Shown: piece after piece, positions 11,487 to 22,330 of the stretch
How positions within the stretch are numbered: the first letter of the stretch is position 1
How the letters are laid out: each line of letters begins with the position of its first letter
NCBI RefSeq assembly: GCF_048544455.1
Contig: NC_133534.1
Span: 31,758,217-31,822,216, forward strand
DNA length: 64,000 nucleotides
Direction of reading: 5' to 3'
From: Silene latifolia
Lineage: Eukaryota > Streptophyta > Magnoliopsida > Caryophyllales > Caryophyllaceae
The notes under the pieces: generated by a model
What the model was told of the DNA's origin: nothing
Databases searched by the model: none
The model's input: the letters and a program-made list of their open reading frames with translations, nothing else
Made by a program: the position numbers and the translations under genes

Positions 11487-13743
11487 TTGTTATGAGAAAA
11501 GAAGAGTTCTACAAAACAATATAAAAGGAGTAAAACAAATGTCGTTTTAACAATAATAATACTCGTAAAAAATTGATTTAAACAAGTTTTAATGCATTTT
11601 TCTAGTGACCTCTACCCAACTAGATAAATGATTCCAAGACCCAAATTCATATCGACTTAGGCACGGTATGGCCGATGAAACCCTTATCAATATAACTCGG
11701 TGGATTAAGGTTTTAATCGATTCTACTTTTAGAACTCTTGGTCGATAAAATTACTCTAATAATTATCTATAGCCCAAAACACATCCGACAAGGGCACGGT
11801 ATGGCTGATGAAACCCTTATCAAAAACTTTTGTTGAGTTCAATCCAAATTTCGAATAAATGTGTCCATGATCCAAATCCACATCAACTTGGGCACGGTAT
11901 GGCCAATGAAACCCTTATTAACATGAACTCGGTGGATTAACACTCATCACCCACTTCCCCTACGTAACAAGGTTTGTACCCCGATAGGGCCGAGTGCACT
12001 CCCTCGCGAAATAGGTTTTCATGGTTTCTACTATTTGGTAAGGCTATGTCTCAATTAATTGTTTTAGCGAGAGGTCATGTCAATTTATTATCTATCACGT
12101 TTTAAGTGAACTAAAGCGGTGAACTACGATAATTTTAATTGACACGGTCGATAAACTCGATAAAATGACAATGCATGTTTTAGTTATGGCGATTTAGCGA
12201 TGCATGCGACATATAAATAAAATGCAAACATAAAATAAATCCTAGTATGGCCTTCCTAAAATAGAAAAACTATTTAACTATTACATATTCGGAAACCAAC
12301 TCCATTGGTCCCTAGAACTTTGGTTGTGGCACGCATCTCGAGGTAACACCGTCTTTATGTATCGCCATCTTGAAGAAATCCGTCTTTCGGAACTCCGAAG
12401 TAAATAAAATTACATAACAAATTACATAATTTCCTATTATACATTTGTAACTAACATAAAATAAATCTATTAAATTACAAAACGGTGATACGAGATCACA
12501 ATAAATTACAACCGAATCGATATTCCTATACATTTCGTGTAATACCAATTAAAAACTAAGGCCATACTAAGTAAAAATTACATAATTCAAAATTACATAA
12601 ATAAAATTATGACAATCATAAAGAAAATGCAGCATTATAATATGTATGAACATGCCCAATTTTATGCTAAATCGCCTTAAAGTAGCCAATATCGTATATT
12701 ACTCGGTTTTTACGGATTTACATGATTCAACATTTTAAAATCACAAAAATTACATAAATTCATATTTATGCATTAGTTAATTACCCTAACCTCTTAGGAC
12801 TCAAAATTTAGTCTTCACTAATTATTTGACCATAATTAACTCATATTACTAAAATTGTTCATTAATGGACTTAAAATTATAATAAAAAGCTATAAACTTC
12901 AAATAACACAAAAATTCAAACAAATTCAAAATTTGAAATTTAAACTCATGAACATTCTGGAAAAATACCATGACACTCATAATGTTCAAAAAATTTAGGT
13001 TAAAAATTTCGAAATTTATCCGGAAAAACAATGTTGCGGTTTATCGGTTTTAACAAAAATAATCATAAAAACATGAGAAAAATTATATTCATCAACTTTT
13101 CAATTTCAGATCTGAAAATGATAATAAAATGCAACATATGATGTTTTTCTTTAGTCATAGAGTATGTTTTATTAATATTTCACTAATTATGTCACTATTT
13201 ATGCTATTTTTCTTCAAAAATCCATAAATCATGCAAAAAGACTTCAATATAGCCTATTATTTTACACACATCTTGTAAAATTTCATGTGACAACATACTA
13301 AATTTCTATGACTAGATTCGAAATTTATCTCATATTAACCTATTTTACACCTAAATCCGAATTTAATAATGAAAAATCCATTTTTTGAGCATAAGAAGTC
13401 CAAAAATTATGACAATTTACAGGTTCTCTCAAAATAATATATGTGACAACATATCCAAAAATCACTGGAAAATTCGAAGTTTAGCTTTTTTTAGTCCGAA
13501 AATGACATTTTATTAATAAAATCATATTTTTAATGTCATTATTATGTAATATGAACAATAAAAATCCATAAATTAACCAAAATATCCTAAGAACATTTTA
13601 GGATCAGAAACTTTAACATGAAAAAATTAATTTTGTGATATATCATAATAACACAAATTATACAAGTTTTATATGTTAATCTTTATAACTCGGAAAAACT
13701 TTTAACCGATTTGCATGCAAACAACCATGGCTCTGATACCGAT
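11487..13743 (-). mobile_element. 5' leader of element B with internal repeats
   Basis: About 2.2 kb of AT-rich non-coding sequence between primer-binding site and gag. Near the gag end it holds three imperfect direct copies of a block containing GGGCACGGTATGG followed by GATGAAACCCTTAT (around 11655, 11790 and 11890). The same leader recurs in element C at 42420-44537. Short open frames here are not conserved coding sequence as far as I can see. Confidence 0.6.
13725..13740 (-). other. Primer-binding site, initiator tRNA-Met type (element B)
   Basis: Minus strand reads GGTATCAGAGCCATGG, the standard plant copia primer site complementary to the 3' end of initiator tRNA-Met, three bases inside the right LTR. 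It fixes the orientation of the element. Confidence 0.88.
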
Positions 13744-14333
13744 TGAAGGAAAAGTAGATCTATATACTTAACATATTCATATATGTTTTAATTTAATTTG
13801 TCATAAAATTAACAAATGTTCTTATGCATGCAAACTTACAAACAAAATAAAGAAGAAACATCCATCCTTACATTGGATTTTCGGTTTTAGGGCACAAGAG
13901 AGATCTCCTTCTCTCTTGTTCTTGAGCTTTCCTTTTGGATGAACAAAGACCCAAGTGTAGGATCTCTCCCAAGGATTTATACCCAAAGCACACTTCTTAA
14001 TTAAAATCAATATTATAAATATTAGTACAATATTAATTTTGTAAGGAAAAATGACCCAAAATAATTTTGGTTTTGTCTCTCTAAAACCGGTTAGGAGAGG
14101 AGAAGACGAAGATGAAAAATATTTTTATCTCTCTAAAAATATTTTATGAGATGAATGAATAAAAAATAACAATAACATTTTGTGTATATGGTAAAATTGA
14201 GAGGAAAAACCAAGTGGTTTTTGCCTCTCTAAAAACCGGGTGGGAGGAGGGGCAAAGGGAGCCAATGCATGCCTTTGTTTGTCTTTACAATGAATAATAG
14301 GTATTGCATGGCTAGTAACTAGGGTAATCATCA
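13744..14333 (-). repeat. Right (5') LTR of element B, truncated
   Basis: Begins TGAAGGAAAAGTAG and matches 1344-1933 almost base for base, then identity stops after AGGGTAATCATCA at 14333. About 670 bases that should carry the LTR start and promoter are missing, so this copy probably cannot be transcribed from its own LTR. Confidence 0.85.
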
Positions 14334-14978
14334 ATGACCATACAGGAGCTGAAGAGGTGGTAATTGTGGGTAATGGCAAAGTTTAAGAGTTAAATGGTAG
14401 AGTAAATTGAAACAATTAAGTACTCTCAATTAATTTTTCAGTTTTTATCCAGTCGACTACTCTTTCTTCATTTTTATTGGATCAAGCTATAAGCTATGCG
14501 TGTACGATGGATAATGTGGAGTAAAGGACAATCTGGTGATGCCATGTCACCTTTGGAGGATGTTCAAATCTTGCCTTTTAATTTTTTTTATAGATATGGA
14601 CCCCCAAGAATATGCTTCTTGGATGGCAGAATCATTTTCTTTGTCTTCTTCTGATATGCCTATTGAGTTTCGAAAACAATGTTACTGACAGTTTAATCCT
14701 TAACAGAAAAAACAAGGGCGCATAATTCTACACTATATGGTGAGATTAAATCAAATCTATCAGCATTATTACACGTATGTCATTCGTACCTTTATTTTGC
14801 GTCTGAGAAGTAAAATGGCATACTCATCATAAAACATACCTTTATTATGATTAATTGTCATTGATATTCTATGTGAGGTAGGAGCATCTCCTGATAAAAT
14901 TGGATTCATGAATTGGATTAAGTACTGGGATAATGAACACTAATTCTTGGGTGACATAATTTACGATGTATATATATA
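14334..14978. other. Unassigned spacer between element B and TIR element 1
   Basis: Sequence not repeated elsewhere in the window. I see no convincing gene, tRNA or element end. It closes with TATATATA, the insertion context of the next element, and may be the oldest host or repeat sequence exposed here. Confidence 0.4.
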
Positions 14979-15045
14979 GGGTCGAGATCCGGTGAGAACC
15001 ACCCATATAATGAGAACCATGAGAACCACATACTAATAATACACA
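14979..15045 (+). repeat. Left terminal inverted repeat of element 1
   Basis: Pairs with 27125-27207. Contains GAGAACCAC, GAGAACCAT and GAGAACCAC at short intervals, a plausible transposase-binding cluster. The left end of element 2 (27243 onward) is very similar. Confidence 0.8.
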
Positions 15046-15281
15046 CGCTGACATTAACTCAACCAAACCCCAATTTTTTTCGCGCGTCCCTCCCAAACCC
15101 ACCTAATCTCAGACATTTTTAAATTTCGCTTTCTCTCTCATAATTCTTTCACTCTCTCTTCAACTCATTTGTCGACTATTAAAACCTTCCGCCATCGCCT
15201 CTTTGATAATCAAACCTTAACTTTCTCTAGAATCGAACGATAAATTCTTCGACAATCAACCTTTCGACGCTTCTTCAATCA

Positions 15282-18132
15282 ATGACGCCTTTAAATTCGA
15301 GGTAAAATTTTGATCTTTATGATTATTTGTTGTGAAATTAGTTGATTTAGTTGATTAAATTAGATTGTTCGTGAAATTAGAGATTGATTAACCGATTAGA
15401 ATTCTAAATTGAACAATTATGCTTCTGAATTCCTGTTTATATGCATCAAATTCCTGTTTAGGTGCATAAAAATGTGATTTTGTGAATCAAATTGGCTTAA
15501 TTGAGAAATTAGGGTTGGAGAAATTGTGAAATTGCCTACATTTGTTAAAATCAGGGACTCAATTTCATGAATTATACTATTGTATTGTTGCTTATTTAAT
15601 TTTTGACATTTCTTGTTGCAGCAATAATGACAAAGACAACTCCTCAATACTATCACAAACTTCTTCAAATGTCATTACAAAAGAATCAGCGAATGTTGAA
15701 GCTAATGCATGTCAGCCTATATTAGAAATATCTGCAATAGCAGTTGAACATGATGTTCCTGAAGTTGTGACTTTCGAATTTGTTGAAGGTACAATTCTAT
15801 TCATCCTGGTAGTTGCTTGATGTTTTCAGCTTTTTAAAGGTACATTTAATATGCTTTTGTATCCCTCGCCTTTCTTACGTTAATTGCACCACATATGCAG
15901 ATATCATAGTAGAGGAGGCAGAGGACGAGGAGGCAGCAGAAGGTTCTTCAAGCAACACGAATTGGGTTTTTGAGTGTCTCAACCATCTTAAGCCTATTAT
16001 TGGTATGCTATTCGATAAGCTTGAACTGGGTGTTGAGTTTTATGAAGCATATGCAAAAGAATGTGGGTTTGTGACTAGATTAAGCTCACAAAAGTGTAAA
16101 AATGGTGTCGTTACGCATAAAAAAGTTGTGTGTAATAAGGCTGGAGTTTGTGAAGCGAAAGGGAAAAATCACAGGAGGCAAAGGACTAGGATAGAATGTG
16201 TTTCTTGTATTAAATTTAAGCGAATTTTGGAGGAAGGTCCCGATATGAGTAAATACCAAATATATGATTTTCATGAAGGTCATAATCATATGCCACAAAC
16301 ACCATCAACAATGGTACATTTGACACAAACGAGAGAGTTGAATGTAGTTCACAGAAAAATGATAATTGACAACTCCAAAAATAACATAGGTCCAGTTAAG
16401 TCGTATAGGTTGTTCAAGGAGTATGTTAGAGGTTATAGGAATGTGGGTGCGTCATTGGATGACTTTAAGAACTTTTATAGAGATATCAAAAATTATTTAT
16501 CAGAGGGGGATGCTCAAATGCTTATTGAGCATTTTATGAAGATAAAACACATGTGTCCATCTTTTTATTTTGATTTTGAGGTAGACGAGATAGGTCAATT
16601 GTCACATGTGTTTTGGGCTGACCCTATTAGTATTAAAAACTATTTGCTATTCGGGGACATGACCTCTTTTGATACGACCTTTAGAAAAAACAAGTATAGG
16701 ATGATATTTGGTCCTTTTACAGGCGTGGATAATCATAAGAGATGCGTGATCTTTGGGGCTAGACTTATTATAAATGAGAGTAAGGAGTCCTTTGCTTGGC
16801 TATTTACGAAATTCGTAGAGGCTATGGGGGGTCGTCATCCAGTTTGTATGATAACTGATGAAGATGCGGGGATAGAAGAAGGAATGACATTAGCTTGGAA
16901 AGACAAGGTGCAACACAGATATTGCATGTGGCACATACTAAAAAAGTTGTCTGAGAAAGTAGGGCCTATAATATGTAAAGATACTGAGTTCCTGAAGAAG
17001 ATAAACCGTTGTGTTTGGAGCGAAGATGTGGAGCCGCCTGAATTTGAGGAAAGGTGGACAACAATAGTTAAATCTCATGGGTTGTCGGATAACGAGTGGC
17101 TTAAGGAGAAGTACAACATTAGAAATATGTGGGTTCCAGCTTACTTTCATGATCTGTTTTTAGGAGGCTTGATGAGAACGACCTCCAGTCGAGTCGAAAA
17201 CCACTTTTTCAAAGAACTTCACTAATCCTAATTTAACCCTAGTTGAGTTTTGGATGAGATTTGAGAGTGCAATGGATGCTCAAAGATGGACTCATTCGAA
17301 ACTTGTTGCACAATCAAAAACTCCTTCCCGGTTGTCGACTCCATTAGCCCTAGAAAAGCATGCATCAGAAATCTACACTCCAACAATTTTCGACGAGTTT
17401 CAAAAGGAAGTTGAAGCAGCTTGCTATTCATGTGGTGTTGGGGATAAAGAAAAAGATAAAACCTATCCAATTCTATACACATATATCATAGATCAAGTTC
17501 GAAATAAAACGTATAAGGTTGATTTTAAGAAGGATGATGTTTCAGTGGTATGCACATGCAAGAAGTTTGAAAGACATGGAATGCTCTGTCGACATGCTCT
17601 GTGTGTCTTTAAAGATCGGGGAATTCAGAAAGTTCCAAGTGACTACCTGCTTAGTCGGTGGAGCAAACTAGCAACCTGCCAGCCAATCGTCGGCCCTAAT
17701 GGCCAGTTGCTTGCTGATTGTACATCAATGGATGTACAAAAAAATAAAGTTGGCAAGTTATGGTCAGAGTTGTTTACTTGTGTGGCACTTGTTGAACAGA
17801 GTCCTGAGCATTGTGATGAGTTGCTTGGGATTTTGCGTGAGTTCAAGGAAAGGGTAAAAATTACCCCTGATGAAAGTGGAAATACTAGTATTGCAAAGGT
17901 AAAGGACAAGAATGTTGAAATTGGGATGCTTTTGGGAAAAAACATTCCTAGTGAGATTAAGGTTTTGCCTCCAAGGCAGTGCAAAAACAAAGGCTCGGGA
18001 AAAAGGCTGATCTCACAAAGAGAACGAGCTGGGGAAGTGAACAAGAAAGCGCTAAGAAAATGCAGGGCCTGTGGGGAGATGGCGAACCACGACAGTAGGA
18101 ATTATGACCGAAGGACAACCGACATTGAGTAG
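15282..18132 (+). pseudogene. FAR1/MULE-type transposase, one frameshift
   Basis: Related to the FAR1/FHY3 family and the transposases they derive from; it would cut and join element ends in the nucleus. My gene model: exon 1 15282-15301, intron to 15622 (GT...TTGTTGCAG), exon 2 15623-15788, intron 15789-15900 (GT...ATATGCAG), then exon 3; reading frame is kept across both junctions. Domains: an acidic N-terminus; FAR1 DNA-binding domain (GVEFYEAYAKECGF, then Cys/His residues, about 16020-16320); MULE DDE core (GDMTSFDTTFRKNKY near 16655, VCMITDEDAGI near 16850, HRYCMWHILKKL near 16915); SWIM zinc finger CTCKKFERHGMLCRH near 17553-17597; and a terminal knuckle CRACGEMANHDSRNY in which the last expected Cys is Tyr. 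A single-base shift near 17217 splits the gene, otherwise open. Confidence 0.88.
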
Positions 18133-18317
18133 AGTAATTTTTTATTTTACCTTATTGAAAAATTCGGGAATTTTATTTTATTTGATAGATATTGGAAATT
18201 TGCGTTATTGAATAATTCGGGACTTTTTATTTTATTTGATGGATGTTGGACTTTTTTTCTTAAAACGAATGAATGTAACACTTATAGAATGTAAAGCCTG
18301 AGTGTTCCTGTCACCAT

Positions 18318-18400
18318 TATTTCGTGCACATACAACGGTATTTCATGCACATACACATGTATTTCATGCACAAAGAAAGTTATTTCATGCACACATTATG
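18318..18400 (+). repeat. 21-bp motif array 1 (TTTCATGCACATA-like)
   Basis: Four units beginning TTTCGTGCAC or TTTCATGCAC start at 18320, 18341, 18362 and 18383, exactly 21 bases apart. The core ATGCAC is conserved and the linker is not. Confidence 0.8.
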
Positions 18401-18562
18401 CGAGTATTAAGAAACCTTACGGCGATTAATTTGATCTACCACTACATCCTTCTTTGCTACCACATCCCCAACCGTCAAAGTTAATAATAAAATTCCAAAA
18501 TCTAAATTAAAATGCAACATTTTAAAAGTTCACCTGAGATTACTTTAAGATTTGCCCTTGGA

Positions 18563-18645
18563 CACATGAGTTATATATTTCATGCATTCACACTGTTATT
18601 TCATGCATGTGGAACAGTTTTTAATGCATTTACGATGTTTTCAGA
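18563..18645 (+). repeat. 21-bp motif array 2
   Basis: Units TTTCATGCATTC, TTTCATGCATGT and TTTAATGCATTT start at 18578, 18599 and 18620. Confidence 0.75.
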
Positions 18646-18663
18646 TTTCATTACAGCCTTTTC

Positions 18664-18975
18664 GTTGTCCAATTTTGAAAATTGTCTCTCGTTTTCGTTG
18701 CTTTTCGTGACATGTTAGTTATCCAATTTTGAAAATTGGCTCTCGTTTTCGTTGCCTCGTGACATGTTTGTTATCCAATTTTGAAAATTGGCTCTCGTTT
18801 TCGTTGCCTCGTGACATGTTCGTTTTCCAATTTCGAAAATTGTCTCTCGTTTTCGTTGCCTCGTGACATGTTTGTTATCCAAATTTGAAAATTGTCTCTC
18901 GTTTTCGTTGCCTCGTGACATGTTCGTTATCCAATTTTGAAAATTGTTTCTCGTTTTCGTTGCCCCGTGACATGT
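18664..18975 (+). repeat. 52-bp tandem repeat, about six copies
   Basis: Units of about 52-54 bases contain the inverted repeat CCAATTTTGAAAATTGG followed by CTCTCGTTTTCGTTGCC and CGTGACATGTT. The copies differ at a few positions, especially the GG/GT after the palindrome. It lies between the two convergent genes of element 1. The open frame on the minus strand across it is a by-product of the repeat. Confidence 0.85.
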
Positions 18976-19521
18976 TTTTAGAATTAGTCAAGAAATATGA
19001 CTTCATGTCTTACACGCCTTACATATTCCAAAATCCAATATGTACTCTCAAGACTTAATGTACTACATATTCCAGAATAAACTCCACAAGAATCTAATAT
19101 TCCAGGGTCTACTCCCTTTGTACATCCCTCGACTCAAGGAATCAGATCAAAAAATGGCAGTGTTTCGAATTTTGGATTAGGTCATCTGCCACTCCCTTTG
19201 CACATCCCTCGACTCAAGTGTTTAGAAAATATCACCTAGTGATAATCCTACAAAAAAACAGGGGGGAAAATACTGTTACGTAAAAGTCACTCCGAGACAG
19301 AATCTAATGAAAAGAAGATTAAAATTAGGCAAAATTTAAATTAGGCATTCAAGGTTCATTATATTTACCTTTCTCTTGTTTCGCTTCCATTTGATGAGAC
19401 GTGCAATCATACTCGTACCATATTCATCCAAATCCTACGTAAAAATTTTATTTGACAACAAATATTGAAATGCTTGAAATAAAATATACTGAATAATGTT
19501 TACAAAAGTTTGTTGAAAAAT

Positions 19522-20290
19522 TTATACCTCGTAAGAACGCTCATCACTCCATGATGCTTGATCACACAAATTTTCTAGCCACTTTAACAAATAAACTCCA
19601 CAAGAATACCCATTCTTTTGTTGAGGCACTTGCACAACCTCCCACTGAAAAGTCTTGATCTCCAACAACCTTGTGTATCTTGGAGAGTCTCTTGCGATGA
19701 TCTCCAAAGCAGGCAGGAGCTATAAAAAAACAAGACGGTGAGTGATTGTGATTGCGGTATAAGGCTATTTAATGCACATGCAAGGGTTTGTCATGCACAT
19801 AGGAGGGTATTTCATGCACATAAGCATCACCAACAGTATTTTCATTCGACAATGCATTTTGGGCAGTCAAAAACTGTTGAGCAGCCTTCCGGATATAATA
19901 AGTGAGGGGTAACATGTTTTTGTGCAAAAACTAATAAATCATACCTGTTCAACTAAAAATTTTTGCCTGACTTCACGGCGCCTGGGTAGGTTGGAGTCGA
20001 GTATGAAGTTCATCTTTTTCCCAAAGTCAACAACGCATGCAAACCAATGTGATCTCTCCACACAATAAGGAAAGAAAGCCTGAAATATTACAAACTAGTC
20101 AAGTAGGATTTATCGACTTCAAATGGAAAAGAAATGCATTGGAAAAAAATTGCATGGAAAAAAAAGTAGGAGAATATTTATTTACCAGTTGGGTTGTGTT
20201 TAGATTGAGGGGCAAGTAGTCAAGTAGGACGTATTGACTTCGAAACTCCTTTTTACCGACAACTCCCTGAAATTTGAGAACATTTGTCAA
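19522..20290 (-). pseudogene. Ulp1-type cysteine protease domain (C48), 3' exons of the mobile-domain gene
   Basis: Ulp1 proteases cleave SUMO-like tags; transposon versions are common in plants with unknown use. On the minus strand, one exon encodes a stretch ending PYCVERSHWFACVVDFGKKMNFILDSN, whose HW (near 20048) and following ILDS fit the catalytic His and Asp/Asn region. A later exon (19522-19707) contains VPQQKNGYSCGVYLLKWLE with the expected Gln and catalytic Cys (near 19600). Introns separate the pieces, and I could not define every splice site. It is the C-terminal part of the minus-strand gene whose N-terminal exons lie at 21887-23796. Key residues are present, so this domain might be intact if splicing is correct. 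Confidence 0.65.
19763..19826 (+). repeat. 21-bp motif array 3
   Basis: ATGCAC cores at 19772, 19793 and 19814, exactly 21 bases apart, within TTTAATGCACATG, TGTCATGCACATA and TTTCATGCACATA. The array lies in the Ulp1-type gene, between coding pieces. Confidence 0.8.
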
Positions 20291-20884
20291 AATTCTTTTG
20301 TCATTTCAAAAACCAAAAGCAAGCATTTGACACAATAAGGAATATGAATACCTTTATGATTGTCGGAAAATACACAACACTTGGGTTTTTGATTTTAGTA
20401 CGAATACCAACAGCATCAATAACCATATCCATTACCCAATTTCTGGCGGCAAAGGTCAAGGTGCAGCGCGTCTTGGGTAACTTGCAACCAATCGGTTTCT
20501 ACAACGACCTCACTAATGATGCACATGTTGCAATTAGATTAGAAAACACGGAACAACAAAGATTGGACAAAAACTGAAGTTTTTAAAAAGCTGTATGGTC
20601 AGTTAGAACTTACTCCTTGTTCTTCTTATTATTCCGAATATAATTGATCAAGTGTATGATAAATCATCATGTGGCGCTTGATTACTGAGAAAAGGGGAAA
20701 ATAAAAGCTCCTTTATTAACATGGAAACACAGAAAAACGGAAAACAAAGCTACTTAAGATTTTGCATTACCGAATCTGAACGCCATTCTTATAAGCCTTT
20801 GCTGCAGCCATCACTTGAAGTTTATAAGAGTTGTATCGCCAAGTTAGAATTTCATTCCAAACCCTCACAACATAACGTGTAACA

Positions 20885-22195
20885 TCAACTCTCTGAACAA
20901 TAACAACAAAAGAAATCAACATCAGTGACTTCATATTTAATGCACATACAAGGAAAAGTTGAATTAAATAATACAGGCTTACTCCCTTTACGACCCACCT
21001 TTGAACCTAAGCGTCCCTTAGCCCCGTTGTACATCTCCATATGACGCATGAGGTAGATTCCAGTATCATGCTCGACATCAACGGCAACGTGCGGAATATA
21101 CAACTTAGGAATCAAAAGCCATGAAGACACCAAGTTTGGAATCTTACTTGAAAGCGTACTCAACAAGCTCTTCTGATAAAGGTAAAAGAATGACAAGTAA
21201 ATAATCTCTCACAAAAATTAGACGAAAATCAGGCACTTTATTGCAAAAAGATCTGAAGATATACCACAGGTCTAAGATGGCGAGAATAGTTAGTTGACGG
21301 AGGCATCAAGTGCATCACTTCTAACAGCTTCTTACTAACATGGTAACAGAAGACAGATGGCAAGGGTGTAACAATAGGAATGAAAACCTGTACGACATTG
21401 AAAACACTGACAATAATGAAAAGAAAGACACTTAGTTGAGAACAGCCATGGAAATGTGAAAATATTGAAGGACTTACCAACTCCACGTCTGCAAATTTGA
21501 CATCCAATGAGTCAATCTGTTCATTAAATTAGGTGACCCGTATTAGAGAACAAAAACTTGTAATAATTGGGCACTTATTTGATGCATGTTCAGTGTTGTT
21601 TAATGCACCTAGATTGGTATTTCGTGCATCTACAAGATTATTTCATGCATTCGAAAGTCTAATGCAGCCCAAGGTTGAGAACAACCATGGAACACTTACG
21701 TCAGTTGTCTCTGTGATAAATAGACGGCAAGGGCATTTACGATTTCTGAATTTGTTGCCCTCATTCAAATAATCACGCCACACAGAAATGACATCTGTAT
21801 GAACTCGACGATCACGAAGCAAACTCTTCATATGACTTCGTGTGAGAGTCTTGCCCGCACAGCTAAATAAAACCTCCCTATACTGATTATGATAACATGA
21901 AACTTAGTGTTATACAAAGAAAATGTAATACATATATGCCGAATAAAATTAAAATATAGGAGAGTGATACATACTCTTCATCTAAGTCCTCTGAAAATGC
22001 ATAGTCTCCTACCAGTTTTTCCGATCGACTCAAGTCATGAACCATGTTCACGTTTCTGATAAAGTAAGGTGACAGGTAAACATTCGCTACCTCAACACAC
22101 CTCTTAGGGAGCACCCTTCTACCAGCCACCTGCCTCTCAATGGCATAATCTGAGGGGGCAGTTGGAGAAGAGGGCTCAATTGGCGATTCATCCAA
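20885..22195 (-). pseudogene. Middle exons of the mobile-domain/Ulp1-type gene
   Basis: Several minus-strand open pieces lie in the same order as the flanking domains: 21887-22195 (PSDYAIERQVAGRRVLPKRC), 21643-21831 (HTDVISVWRDYLNEGNKFR), 21440-21507 and 20975-21196. The last contains VDVEHDTGIYLMRHMEMYNG, which resembles the catalytic-Cys segment of another kind of plant Ulp1 protein, with Thr where the Cys is expected. This might be a second, inactive protease-like module or an independent exon of related origin. Intron boundaries were not resolved, so coordinates are approximate. Confidence 0.5.
21567..21668 (+). repeat. 21-bp motif array 4
   Basis: Cores at 21582 (ATGCAT), 21603 (ATGCAC), 21624 (GTGCAT) and 21645 (ATGCAT), each preceded by TTT plus one base and exactly 21 apart. 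It interrupts the minus-strand gene between exons. Confidence 0.8.
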
Positions 22196-22330
22196 CGATA
22201 CTTGCGAGGAGATAACTACTGGCGATGGTTGGGATGAGATCAGAATTGGCGATATTGGCGATAAAGGATGAACTACTGGAACAGATGTCGTAGTTGTTGT
22301 GCTTGAATGAGGAACACTTGAAGCAGCCTG

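Larger units (their letters stand above)
1344..14333 (-). mobile_element. Copia-like element B, gag-only, with nested LINE
   Basis: Two near-identical LTRs (1344-7451, interrupted by a LINE, and 13744-14333, truncated) bound an interior with a primer-binding site at 13725-13740, a long leader, a gag gene, and about 3.1 kb of 3' sequence ending in a polypurine tract. No protease, integrase, reverse transcriptase or RNase H frame is visible. This fits non-autonomous LTR elements that keep only gag (TR-GAG type), which need enzymes in trans. Few mismatches between the shared LTR parts suggest a fairly young insertion. No target duplication can be read because the right LTR is truncated. Confidence 0.75.

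Noticed and set aside
15282..18132. Host FAR1/FHY3 transcription factor gene
   Set aside because: It lies between matching terminal inverted repeats, has a frameshift, and pairs with a convergent Ulp1-type gene, so it is a transposon gene.
18664..18975. CRISPR-like regular repeats
   Set aside because: The units are head-to-tail 52-bp tandem copies with no unique spacers, inside a plant transposon.
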